Origin: Planctomycetaceae bacterium
GTDB lineage: Bacteria; Planctomycetota; Planctomycetia; Pirellulales; Pirellulaceae
Length of the DNA: 64,000 nucleotides
Direction: 5' to 3'
Assembly (NCBI GenBank): GCA_002723275.1
Contig: PBNZ01000019.1
Span: forward strand, 124,001 to 188,000
The notes beneath the pieces were generated by a model. It saw only the letters and a program-made list of their open reading frames with translations, did no database searches and was not told the DNA's origin. Shown piece by piece: positions 1 to 8,464 of the stretch. Position numbers and translations under genes: made by a program. Numbering within the stretch: the stretch's first letter is position 1; each line of letters begins with the position of its first letter.

Positions 1-48
1 ACTTCCGAACAGCAACAGGAACAACACAACAGGTCGGAATGTTTTCAT
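1..48 (-). CDS. N-terminal fragment of a secreted protein (signal peptide only)
   Basis: The complement of bases 1-48 opens with ATG and reads MKTFRPVVLFLLLFGS before the window ends. A Lys/Arg n-region followed by an uninterrupted hydrophobic run is a typical signal peptide start, so a secreted protein or lipoprotein probably continues to the left. No clear Shine-Dalgarno precedes the ATG, and only 16 codons are visible, so the protein family cannot be named. Confidence 0.45.
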   Translation of the reverse strand, partial: MKTFRPVVLFLLLFGS

Positions 49-459
49 TGCAAAATGAAACCGGGACGATTGATGGTAGTAAGAGTGACCGCAGCAGTAA
101 TGCTTTCCAGCTGAAGTATACTCACCGATACCGAGCAACATCAATTATTTGCACAGCGACTGTCAGGCCGATTCTCGCAGTTCCTTACCGGAAGCATTAA
201 CGCTGCGCATCATGTGTTCGAACATCGTTCGGAACACGGTTTCCAAACGATGGACTTTGTCCCTTCGGATTCGATCTGCACGATCTTGAAAAGAAATTCA
301 TAAGCATTTTTGAGCCAGAAAGCCACGGAGGCAATCCTCGTGGATAGGCAGGAAGAAGGAGCACGTTCATGCGCAGCCGGAACTGTTTGTCTCGCGACTT
401 CTCAAAACGGCATTCATTCAGGCGATGTTGGATTACTGACGGACCTTATTGAACAATCA
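49..459. other. Gene-free stretch
   Basis: This stretch lies between the left-edge secreted-protein start and the stop of the SET-domain gene. Open frames inside it are short, lack recognisable motifs and have no ribosome binding site. It probably contains the promoter of the leftward edge gene; I could not identify -35/-10 boxes with confidence. Confidence 0.5.
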
Positions 460-993
460 TCAATGTGCCCGAGACTTCTTGCCGTTTTGTTTTGAGGATT
501 TGCGTTTTGCGATCTTTTTCATTTTGGATATTTCTTTTTCCGCGACGACCCAACCTCGACAGTTTGGTGAATTACAACGACAGCGTGGAATCCACTCGAG
601 CGCGGGCCATTGATAGTCGTAACAGATTTCTGTACCGGCTTCGAGATTGCAGATTGCCACGAGTCCCATGGTGTATTTCGTAAGGCGAATCAGCTCACTA
701 TTGGGATTGCAGGAATGGTTGGCGAATGCCCCCGGAATACCCGGCTCCAAATACAGCTTCTTGCTGAGCTCCATCACATAGCTCGATGCACCGTACTCAT
801 CTTGCCGCAGCACTTGACCAGATATTTCGATCACCAATTCGCCTGGTAAAAACTGACGATTGGCGAAAAGTCCGAGTCCATGCTTCCCGACTTCGGCAAC
901 GACAACATCGTCGTCGGAGTAAGTTCGATAATCGTAATCCCGATCAATGATGGCTTGCAGGTCCTTTCGACGACTTTTCTCCATTTGGGTCAT
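460..993 (-). CDS. SET-domain protein (putative lysine methyltransferase)
   Basis: This 177-aa protein is a compact SET domain. Visible motifs are GLGLFA (about residues 39-44), the S-adenosylmethionine/knot motif NHSCNPN at residues 92-98, the YDY catalytic-tyrosine region near residues 125-127, and a post-SET-like cluster with C138, C140 and C145 that would bind zinc with the knot cysteine. The family transfers methyl groups from S-adenosylmethionine to protein lysines; the bacterial substrate here is unknown. The C-terminus is very Lys/Arg-rich, which could help bind nucleic acid or acidic partners (inference). It stands alone, divergent from the ABC transporter. The ATG at 993 is chosen; an ATG three codons later is possible. 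Confidence 0.85.
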   Translation of the reverse strand: MTQMEKSRRKDLQAIIDRDYDYRTYSDDDVVVAEVGKHGLGLFANRQFLPGELVIEISGQVLRQDEYGASSYVMELSKKLYLEPGIPGAFANHSCNPNSELIRLTKYTMGLVAICNLEAGTEICYDYQWPALEWIPRCRCNSPNCRGWVVAEKEISKMKKIAKRKSSKQNGKKSRAH

Positions 994-1243
994 AGTCGGG
1001 AGATTCTCCAGAGTTTACAAAGGTTCAAAAGATGCTTTCACAGTCGCAAACGTTGCTTAATCCTCCTAATTCAACGCCCAGACCGTCTCTTGTCAAGAAC
1101 CACTACCGTCGAGAAAAAGCATTCGATGGGAAAAACCACTGAACCCCAACAATCGATGTCGCGGTCAAAGTTGTCCTTGCGTCCCGTGAGCGCACTAAAT
1201 GGCTCACGATCCGATTAGGGATGAGACATCAACCATAAGATTC

Positions 1244-2203
1244 ATGTCCAAACCCGTTATCAGTTGTCGTGATTTGAGAAAAACCTACGTGGGAAAACCA
1301 CCTATTGAGGCGTTAAGAGGTATCGATTTGACAGTGGAGGAAGGGGAGTGTTTTGGGGTTCTCGGTCCGAATGGAGCCGGTAAAACCACAGCGATTGAGA
1401 TTCTCGAGGGATTGTTACCCGCGACATCAGGCGATGTTCAGATTCTGGGAAAGCGCTGGCATGAAGAGGCTGATCAAATCCGTCAGCGGATTGGGATTTC
1501 ACTCCAAGAGACTCAACTTTCGGAAAAACTTACTGTTCGAGAGACGGTCACGTTGTTTCGAAGTTTTTACCGCGAAGGGATGACTCCTGATGAGGCTATT
1601 GCCTGTGTGTCGCTTGAAAAAAAAGCGGATGTTTGGGTGAAAAAATTGTCGGGTGGTCAGAAACAGCGGCTCGCGATTGCGACGGCTTTAGTGGGTGAGC
1701 CCCAAGTTTTGTTTCTCGATGAGCCGACCACAGGACTCGATCCTCAATCACGACGCGATCTCTGGCAGCTCATTATGGACTCGCGGAGTCAGGGGCGATC
1801 GGTATTGTTGACCACACATTACATGGACGAAGCCGAACGACTCTGTGATCGTATTGCCATCATCGATGGGGGAAAGGTGAGGGCCCAGGGATCTCCAGAG
1901 GAACTGATTGCCGGGCTTGGTGGTGAGCATGTAATTCGATTCACTTTAGAGTCACAGTCGAACGATGCTCTGCCAGATCATTTTTGGCGGAGCCTGGAAG
2001 GGGTTCGCGAAGCAAGTTTCAAGGCCGGAGACTATCAGCTTACGGTCGCACAACCTCATCGGGTGATTCCTCACTTACTCCATAGCCTGGATTCAGCAGG
2101 GCAGCGCGCATCCAGCCTGACGACCCGCCAGGCAAGCCTTGAAGACGTTTTTGTGAAGGTTGCTGGTCGTACTCTCGAAGAAGCCGAAGGCGAGGCGACA
2201 TGA
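1244..2203 (+). CDS. ABC transporter ATP-binding protein
   Basis: This 319-aa ABC ATPase energises the exporter formed with the next gene. From the ATG at 1244, Walker A (GPNGAGKT) is at residues 41-48, followed by the signature LSGGQKQRL, Walker B LFLDEP with the TGLDP D-loop, and the switch histidine in TTHYMDEAE. The C-terminal ~90 residues are the accessory region common in ABC-2-type exporters of drugs, lipids or polysaccharides. An in-frame ATG at 1199 would add 15 residues that do not fit the family N-terminus. The stop overlaps the permease start (ATGA), so the two are translationally coupled. Substrate unknown. Confidence 0.93.
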   Translation: MSKPVISCRDLRKTYVGKPPIEALRGIDLTVEEGECFGVLGPNGAGKTTAIEILEGLLPATSGDVQILGKRWHEEADQIRQRIGISLQETQLSEKLTVRETVTLFRSFYREGMTPDEAIACVSLEKKADVWVKKLSGGQKQRLAIATALVGEPQVLFLDEPTTGLDPQSRRDLWQLIMDSRSQGRSVLLTTHYMDEAERLCDRIAIIDGGKVRAQGSPEELIAGLGGEHVIRFTLESQSNDALPDHFWRSLEGVREASFKAGDYQLTVAQPHRVIPHLLHSLDSAGQRASSLTTRQASLEDVFVKVAGRTLEEAEGEAT

Positions 2204-3264
2204 GTGATCGTTTCGCAAAACTGAAATATTCTGCCCTTCGGCAGATGACGATCGCTCGCCTTCGTGAATTTTCGCGCGAACCAGCCGCGATTTTTTGGGT
2301 TTATGTCTTCCCTATCTTGATGATGATTGCTTTGGGAGTTGCCTTTCGCAATCGACCGCTTGAGCAGTTGACCGTTGTTGTCGAGAGTGGCGATCGGGCA
2401 GAGCCGACACTGCAATGGCTCGATGCGGATGAACGATTTCGAGTTTCGATTGCCACTGCCGAGGACGCGCATGAACGTTTACGTACCGGTAAAGCCGATC
2501 TCATTGTGACCCCTGAAGAGTCAGGTTCCAACGACTATCGATATACGTTTGACCCAACACGTCCTGGCAGCCTGTTGGCACGCAACGCGACCGATGATGC
2601 TTTGCAACGCGCCGCTGGACGTGAAGATCTGTTGGTGGTTGCCGATCGTGAGGTCAGTGAACCCGGTGCCCGCTACATTGATTTCTTGGTTCCTGGCTTG
2701 ATTGGTATGGGTATCATGGGAGGTGGATTGTGGGGTGTTGGGTTCGCCATCGTTGATATGCGCATTCGAAAACTGTTGAAACGTTTTCTGGCGACTCCCA
2801 TGAACAGAAGCCACTTTCTGGTTGCGGTAATGATCAGCCGACTGATTTACACCATACCTGAGATTGTGCTGCTGCTTATCTGTGCACGCTTCATTTTCGG
2901 AGTGATCAACCAAGGCAGCTATCTCACCGTTACGGTGTTGATTCTGTTGGGCACGATTGAATTTTCTGGGATTGGACTGTTGGTTGCCAGTCGAGCCAAG
3001 ACGCTGGAGACAATTTCTGGATTACTCAATCTCGTGATGTTGCCGATGTGGATGGCGTCCGGAATCTTTTTCTCCTACGACCGATTCCCGGAATATTTCC
3101 AACCCTTGATTCGAATCCTTCCGCTTACCCCTCTGATTGATGCTTTGCGACAGACCATGCTGGAAGGTCAAACGATTGCCGATTTGGGAAGCCAATTGGT
3201 TGTCATGGCGGTGTGGGCGATCTTGACCTTCTTCATCGGGCTGCGATTTTTCCGTTGGAATTAA
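2200..3264 (+). CDS. ABC-2 type transporter permease
   Basis: This 354-aa membrane protein has one N-terminal transmembrane helix (about residues 30-48), a long extracytoplasmic loop, and a C-terminal block of five helices beginning with the ABC-2 signature region LVPGLIGMGIMGGGLWGVG (residues ~164-182). This one-plus-five layout is usual for exporters of the NodJ/DrrB/linearmycin type. It overlaps the ATPase gene by 4 nt, so together they form a half-transporter pair that likely dimerises. The exported compound cannot be inferred. No accessory membrane-fusion gene is adjacent. Confidence 0.9.
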   Translation: MSDRFAKLKYSALRQMTIARLREFSREPAAIFWVYVFPILMMIALGVAFRNRPLEQLTVVVESGDRAEPTLQWLDADERFRVSIATAEDAHERLRTGKADLIVTPEESGSNDYRYTFDPTRPGSLLARNATDDALQRAAGREDLLVVADREVSEPGARYIDFLVPGLIGMGIMGGGLWGVGFAIVDMRIRKLLKRFLATPMNRSHFLVAVMISRLIYTIPEIVLLLICARFIFGVINQGSYLTVTVLILLGTIEFSGIGLLVASRAKTLETISGLLNLVMLPMWMASGIFFSYDRFPEYFQPLIRILPLTPLIDALRQTMLEGQTIADLGSQLVVMAVWAILTFFIGLRFFRWN

Positions 3265-3612
3265 CTCTGCGTGATATTCTCTGGGAGTTGTTCAGCGGCC
3301 GTTTTTCGCCAGTCTGCATGGATTCCTGCGTGTCGATTCGGTTGTGGAACGATTGCTGGCGAAAAAATCTGATTCAAGCGATAATCGAGGCGGCGGTGGG
3401 GAACCTCGCAAGGTTTTCGTAGGGAGGCCGCTTTCCTGGGAATCTGCGTCGTGTATTCCTGCCAATCAGGCTTTGGTTTTTTAGGTCGAAACAATGAGTC
3501 ATCCGGAAGACGAGTGTTCTTGATTTCAGGGACGCTTCACGAGGATCGATTTTGGTTGACGACTCACTGCACTTGATACCCAACTGATCAAGTTTGTGTC
3601 TTCGGAAAGTCT
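3265..3612. other. Gene-free spacer before the kinase
   Basis: No supported gene lies between the permease and the histidine kinase. One frame stays open from about 3280 to the TAG near 3483 but has no ATG/GTG/TTG near its beginning and no ribosome binding site, so I treat it as chance. The promoter of the kinase operon is presumably here. Confidence 0.4.
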
Positions 3613-5478
3613 ATGAACAAACTTTCATCATTGCGTGAACACTGGAGCACGTGGCAGCAAGTTCTGATTGATTCAGCGCTTGATTCTATTGTCATTATTG
3701 ACGAGGAGGGTCTGATTGTTGACTTCAATCAGTCTGCCGAGGAAGTATTTGGTTACAAGAAACGGGATGTATTGGGTCAACCGATGGTGGATCTGATTGT
3801 TCATCCTGACCTGCGACAAGCCCATCGTGACGGATTTGAACGAATTCGGAAAACGGGTGAAGGTCGGATTCTTGGTAAGCGATTGGAGTTGCCTGCGGTA
3901 CGGGTTGACGGCAGCGAATTTGCTGCAGAGTTGGTGGTCGTTCGAGTCGGATTAGCGCCGGGACCTCTTTTTGTTGGCTACATTCGGGATATATCTGAGC
4001 GAAAGAAAGCAGAGCATGCATTACGGGAAAGCGAGGCTCGCTTTCGAAATCTCGCGGATAATGCGCCGGTCATGATCTGGTTGAGTGACGATCGTAGAGA
4101 CCGCAATTGGTTCAATCAAGTGTGGCTTGATTTCGTTGGCTTTGAATTGTCCGATCAGATCGATAATCAATGGTATGAAGCGGTGCATCCCGATGATCTT
4201 GACCATGTGACTTCGACCCAACGCGAGGCGGTTGAGAAAGGCAGTTCATTCTCTCTCGAGTACCGCATCCGCCATCGCGATGGTGACTATCGGTGGGTTC
4301 TTGACAATGGGAAGCCCGTGTCGACATCCGGAGAATATGCCGGGTCATGTGTCGATATCACAGAGCGGCGACTTGCGGAGGAGAAACTTCGCGTTACGCA
4401 ATTCTCTGTCGACAACAGTCAAACCGTGATTTTGTGGATTGGATCGGATGGCGGATTTGTCTACGTCAACAACGCTGCCTGCGAAGCGTTGGGCTATACC
4501 CGGTCGGAGTTATTGTCGATGCGGATTTTCGATATTACTTCATCATTCACACCTGAGTCATGGCCGGCCGCTGCGGAACGAATTCGCAATCAGAATGATC
4601 GATATTTTGAGTTGTACTGTAAACGCAACGATGGAACGACATTTCCGGTTGAGGTGGTTGCTAACTTTCTTGCCATTCATGGGCAGGAGTTTTACCTGAC
4701 CTATATGCAGGATATTACTCGTCGCAAAAAGGATGAAGAAAAATTGCGGCAGCGACGTGACGAACTCGCTCACGTGATGCGCCTGATCACGATGGGTGAA
4801 ATGGCCTCAAGTCTCGCACACGAACTCAACCAACCCCTTACCGCTGTCGCGAATTACTCATTTGTGATGCAACATATCGCGGCCAATGAAGAACCGGATA
4901 TGCGGCAGATGAGAGGGTATGCGAAATCAATCGGAGAGCAAGCCATTCGAGCTGGGAAGATCGTCGAAGGATTACGGAAGCTCGTTAAAAAACAGTCGCC
5001 AACTCGAACAACCGTGCAGCTTACTGAAACGATTGAGAAAGTCTTAGTTTTGTTGCAACCAGAACTACGGCAAAATCAGATCCTCCTGGAGAATTCCGTT
5101 AATCCTGAGTTGCCGGCTCTCAAGGTCGACGAAGTGCAAATCGAACAAGTGATTGTCAATTTGATTCGGAACGCTATCGATGCGACACGCAATGCCGATC
5201 AGACTGAAAAGAAGATCCGTATTGAGACGTCCGTCAACGATTCTGGTGAAGTGGAAATTTGTATCCAGGATAACGGGTGTGGTATTTCAGCCGATCGATG
5301 GGAAACCGTCTTCGAGGCATTTCATACGTCGAAAGAAGGCGGCATGGGAATGGGACTTCCGATCAGCCGATCGATCGCAGAATCGCATGGCGGCCAATTA
5401 GTCGTCGATGCTAAAGACGGAAGTGGGGTAACGTTTCGACTCACGCTGCCACAAGAACAAGGTGGGGATGGCCTATGA
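3613..5478 (+). CDS. Multi-PAS sensor histidine kinase, FixL-like
   Basis: This 621-aa kinase has three PAS domains (about residues 12-125, 137-255 and 258-375), each ending in a D-I-[ST]-[ER]-R type junction, then a dimerisation/phosphoacceptor helix with H403 in the HELNQPL box and a HATPase domain with NLIRNAID (N box), DNGCGI (G1) and GMGMGLPIS (G2). The HELNQPL type is that of FixL/DctB-like kinases. No transmembrane segment is visible, so it should sense an intracellular signal. The ligand is unknown; I cannot tell from the sequence whether any PAS binds haem. It overlaps the receiver gene by 4 nt, so that protein is its likely partner. Confidence 0.93.
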   Translation: MNKLSSLREHWSTWQQVLIDSALDSIVIIDEEGLIVDFNQSAEEVFGYKKRDVLGQPMVDLIVHPDLRQAHRDGFERIRKTGEGRILGKRLELPAVRVDGSEFAAELVVVRVGLAPGPLFVGYIRDISERKKAEHALRESEARFRNLADNAPVMIWLSDDRRDRNWFNQVWLDFVGFELSDQIDNQWYEAVHPDDLDHVTSTQREAVEKGSSFSLEYRIRHRDGDYRWVLDNGKPVSTSGEYAGSCVDITERRLAEEKLRVTQFSVDNSQTVILWIGSDGGFVYVNNAACEALGYTRSELLSMRIFDITSSFTPESWPAAAERIRNQNDRYFELYCKRNDGTTFPVEVVANFLAIHGQEFYLTYMQDITRRKKDEEKLRQRRDELAHVMRLITMGEMASSLAHELNQPLTAVANYSFVMQHIAANEEPDMRQMRGYAKSIGEQAIRAGKIVEGLRKLVKKQSPTRTTVQLTETIEKVLVLLQPELRQNQILLENSVNPELPALKVDEVQIEQVIVNLIRNAIDATRNADQTEKKIRIETSVNDSGEVEICIQDNGCGISADRWETVFEAFHTSKEGGMGMGLPISRSIAESHGGQLVVDAKDGSGVTFRLTLPQEQGGDGL

Positions 5479-5834
5479 GTGATCCTCTTATCGGAGTGAT
5501 TGAAGACGATGATGCCGTGCGAGGTTCGATTGTATTGCTGTTGGAAAACAACGGTTTTCGAGTTCAAGCGTACGAGTCAGCAGAATTGTTTTTGACGGAT
5601 TCTGAACATACAGTCTTTGAAGGGTTGGTCTTGGACGTAAGGCTGCCCGGTATGAATGGTTTGGATTTATTGGAACAAATCACTGACCGTAGCGTGCCCA
5701 CGATCGTGATTACCGGGCATGAGGATAGGTCGTCGTTTGCCGAGGTGATCTCCGAAGGCAAAGTCCATTTCCTGTCGAAACCGTTTGACCCGATAGATTT
5801 CTTGAAAGTATTGACGAGTGCGATAGCCCAATGA
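5475..5834 (+). CDS. Single-domain response regulator (FixJ-type receiver)
   Basis: This 119-aa protein is one receiver domain. It has the acidic pocket EDDD at residues 10-13, phosphoacceptor D54 in LDVRLPGMNG, T80 in the ITGH segment and K102 in SKPF. The N-terminus resembles FixJ/TodT-type receivers, but the DNA-binding LuxR-type helix-turn-helix of FixJ is absent and the gene ends right after helix 5. It must therefore act on another protein, as CheY-like or phosphorelay regulators do (inference). It is coupled to the kinase by an ATGA overlap and followed by a strong terminator, so the two-gene unit is complete. Confidence 0.92.
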   Translation: MSDPLIGVIEDDDAVRGSIVLLLENNGFRVQAYESAELFLTDSEHTVFEGLVLDVRLPGMNGLDLLEQITDRSVPTIVITGHEDRSSFAEVISEGKVHFLSKPFDPIDFLKVLTSAIAQ

Positions 5835-5922
5835 ACTTTCGGGTGGTTCATTGGTCGTGCTTCGCTTCGCCAACCGGGCTAATCGACATTGGGTCTAATG
5901 ATTCGGGTCTAGCCGGGACAAA

Positions 5923-5953
5923 AAAACGCCGCGCGAGATTCGCGCGGCGTTTT
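5923..5953. terminator. Bidirectional intrinsic terminator
   Basis: AAAACGCCGCGCG, a five-base loop AGATT, and CGCGCGGCGTTTT form a perfect 13-bp hairpin. On the left it is flanked by an A-run, giving a U-tract for leftward transcripts, and on the right by TTTT. It separates the convergent receiver (+) and oxidoreductase (-) genes and can stop transcription from both sides. Confidence 0.9.
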
Positions 5954-5982
5954 GATTTGAAAGCGGTGATTGAACTCAGAGA

Positions 5983-7431
5983 CTAGACCTTGCTGGCCTC
6001 TGGGATTTCGAATCCTGCTCGGTTCGGATCCTTTAGTAAAGCGTTCGCTTCGTCTGCAAATTCGCCCGTGTGGGTTTCAGTGGCAGGATCAAAGGTCAAC
6101 CAAGGTCCGACGATGTATTCGGCGCCGTCTTCCGGAATGCCGACACCATCTCGCATCACCTCGTGGAGACGTCCGAAGTGTTCGTGGGCATCCGCGTTGT
6201 CGCCGAATCGGCCCGCCTTCTGGTTGAAGGGGACTTTTTCGCCCAAGCGATACGAATTGTTCATTAGGTGTCCCAGTACACAACCGTAGTGAGCATCATC
6301 GACATTGCCATTGGCCATCGCTGGATCACCTGCGCGACAGGCCCTGACGAAGCTTCCCCAGTTGCCGCCCGGCGTTACTTTACCCGGTCCCACGGAGACA
6401 GCTTCGCCTTCCGTGCTGCCCTTGGGGTAATACTTTCCGCGGATGATCTTGCCGCCATCCTCGAAGTAGTACTCGTTTTCAACCTGCCGGTTGTAACCGT
6501 TGTAGTTCACGTTGCGAACGTTGAAGAACACCGATTGACCGTTCGGATATTCGGCAAGACCGAACATGGTGTTGGGCGTTTCACCTTGGTCGTCCCATTT
6601 GAATCGACCACCGATCGCCATGGCACGAACCGGATGCGTTTGGTCCTTATCGAGTGCCCAGCGAGCAACATCCAACTGGTGAGTGCCCTGGTTGTTCAGA
6701 TCGCCGTTTCCGGTCTTCCAGAACCAATGCCAGTCGTAGTGCACGTAGTTGCCGTGGTACTCATCGATGACAGCAGGGCCACGCCATAAATCCCAATCGA
6801 GATTGCTGGGGGGAGCTCCGACTGCTTCCATGCCGATACTGCCACGCGGTTTGCAGCAGTAACCGTAGGCGATCTTTAACTTGCCAAACTTTCCATCCTG
6901 AATGGCTTCGTGAAGACCTGCAATACCGGCATCACTGCGGCGCTGACATCCGTGCTGAATAACAACTCCGTAACGCCTCTGAGCTTCGACGGCCACTCGA
7001 CCCTCGGTCACATCGTGGCTCATCGGTTTTTCAACGTAGACATGCTTGCCGTTCTGGGCAGCCCAAATCGTCATCAGCGAGTGCCAATGGTTGGGAGTTG
7101 CGATGGTAATGGCATCCACGTTCTTGTCTTCGATCGCACGTCGTACGTCGGTCGTCGCGATGCACTTGGTGTGTCCCTTGGAGTGGACTCGTTTCAGGGT
7201 ACTGGCCAGCACATCTTGATCGGGATCGATAACGTAGGCGACTTCGACATTCTCTTGGCCCATGAAACCACCAAGATGCGACTTGCCGCGACCTCGCAAA
7301 CCAGCCACTGCAATCCGCAGCCGATCGTTGGCTCCATTAACGTTTCCAGAAGCTTGTGTACCGGTGATCAAAAGCGAAGCACCGACGGCAGAAGTCGTTT
7401 TGAGAAAACGACGGCGAGTGGATTTGGACAT
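5983..7431 (-). CDS. Gfo/Idh/MocA-family oxidoreductase, Tat-exported
   Basis: This ~482-aa protein starts with a twin-arginine leader (S-T-R-R-R-F-L-K near residues 4-11, then a hydrophobic stretch ending before ASGN). It continues with a Rossmann fold (VAGLRGRGKSHLGG) and the family's VEKPMSHDV motif carrying the catalytic/NAD-contacting lysine. Family members oxidise or reduce sugars and cyclitols with NAD(P). Tat export of a prefolded, cofactor-bound enzyme of this family is typical of planctomycetes. The ATG at 7431 has GAGG five bases upstream; a GTG two codons earlier is less likely. It is a single gene, with its end insulated by the terminator at 5923-5953. Substrate unknown. Confidence 0.9.
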   Translation of the reverse strand: MSKSTRRRFLKTTSAVGASLLITGTQASGNVNGANDRLRIAVAGLRGRGKSHLGGFMGQENVEVAYVIDPDQDVLASTLKRVHSKGHTKCIATTDVRRAIEDKNVDAITIATPNHWHSLMTIWAAQNGKHVYVEKPMSHDVTEGRVAVEAQRRYGVVIQHGCQRRSDAGIAGLHEAIQDGKFGKLKIAYGYCCKPRGSIGMEAVGAPPSNLDWDLWRGPAVIDEYHGNYVHYDWHWFWKTGNGDLNNQGTHQLDVARWALDKDQTHPVRAMAIGGRFKWDDQGETPNTMFGLAEYPNGQSVFFNVRNVNYNGYNRQVENEYYFEDGGKIIRGKYYPKGSTEGEAVSVGPGKVTPGGNWGSFVRACRAGDPAMANGNVDDAHYGCVLGHLMNNSYRLGEKVPFNQKAGRFGDNADAHEHFGRLHEVMRDGVGIPEDGAEYIVGPWLTFDPATETHTGEFADEANALLKDPNRAGFEIPEASKV

Positions 7432-7562
7432 GGTCACCTCGTTATCAGGTGTTAAAAAGGCAGATTCTTCGAGACCGTGATTTTAAACAATTTCAGCTTC
7501 GATGCGATGCGAAAACTCGCCGAAGACTGCCATCTCGTGAAAAACCGAGGGATTTCTTCATG

Positions 7563-8459
7563 TTACGAATTCTGAAGTGGTAGCTCATCCCAGGGGATGA
7601 CATCCACACTCACGTGCAATTCGTGACGCCCTCCGCCAACAAAAACGCCCTGGATGGGGCAAACGTCGTCGTAGTCGCGTCCCCAGGCCACGCAGATATG
7701 AGAATCGCTCGACAGGAGATTGTTGGTGGGATCCAGATCGACCCAGCCCAGTTTGCCACAGAACACTGAAAGCCAGGCGTGGGACGCATCGGCTCCGACC
7801 AAGCGAGGTGCTCCAGGGGGAGGAGTGGTGCGCACGTAGCCGCTCACGTAGCGTGCTGCTAATCCGATCGACCGCAAACAGCCGATGGCCAGATGGGCAA
7901 AGTCCTGGCAAACGCCTCGCCGCAGTTGAAACACCTCATCGATCGTGGTGTGAACAGTCGTTGCCTCCTGATCGAATACGAAGTCTTCGTGAATTCGCCG
8001 GTTGAGATCCTGCACGGCATCGGTAATCGGACGCGAATTCGTAAAACTCTGCAGGGTGTATTCGCGCAATTCCTCGCTCAACTGAACGCGTGAAGATGCC
8101 AGGCTGAGTTGAAAGATGCGAAGTCCCTGAGAGCTTAGATCGGACTTGATGTTTGCCCTTACGCTTTCCCAGGGTTCTGAATCCTCGGGCCATAACTCCA
8201 ATGAAGGTTGAACCTCGACTTCGCTGAGTGACGCAACCTTGAGCTTCTGATCAAAGCCATGGATGGAAAAGTAGTCGGTAAGGTTGCCGAAATAGTCGCT
8301 TTGCCGAGTAACTGAATTGGGAACCGGATCGACTTCCAGTTGGAATCGATGGCAAACCTGACGGTTTGTTTTGCGCGGCGTTAAGCGAACGCGATTGTGA
8401 CAGACCGCTACGGTTTCTGGGTATTCGTAGGAAGTGACGTGAGTGATCAGGTAGTGCAT
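7563..8459 (-). CDS. Transglutaminase-like protein (bacterial transglutaminase N-terminal type)
   Basis: This ~298-aa protein has an N-terminal beta domain (MHYLITHVTSYEY...) followed by a transglutaminase-like papain-fold domain. The catalytic Cys lies in RRGVCQDFAH, the His in ASHAW and the Asp in GWVDLDPTNN. Genes of this type sit beside CP-ATP-grasp/alpha-E genes in many bacteria, and that is so here: the upstream gene ends 5 nt before this start. The family is predicted to process or crosslink peptides, but biochemical data are sparse. The ATG at 8459 is preferred over an overlapping TTG at 8468. Confidence 0.9.
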   Translation of the reverse strand: MHYLITHVTSYEYPETVAVCHNRVRLTPRKTNRQVCHRFQLEVDPVPNSVTRQSDYFGNLTDYFSIHGFDQKLKVASLSEVEVQPSLELWPEDSEPWESVRANIKSDLSSQGLRIFQLSLASSRVQLSEELREYTLQSFTNSRPITDAVQDLNRRIHEDFVFDQEATTVHTTIDEVFQLRRGVCQDFAHLAIGCLRSIGLAARYVSGYVRTTPPPGAPRLVGADASHAWLSVFCGKLGWVDLDPTNNLLSSDSHICVAWGRDYDDVCPIQGVFVGGGRHELHVSVDVIPWDELPLQNS

Positions 8460-8464
8460 CGAAT

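Noticed and set aside
3280-3483. Open frame after the ABC permease resembling a gene remnant
   Set aside because: It has no start codon near its beginning; it could be chance, and I recognised no family.
6268-6789. 173-codon rightward frame inside the oxidoreductase gene
   Set aside because: It is antisense to a Gfo/Idh/MocA gene with clear motifs and a Tat leader.
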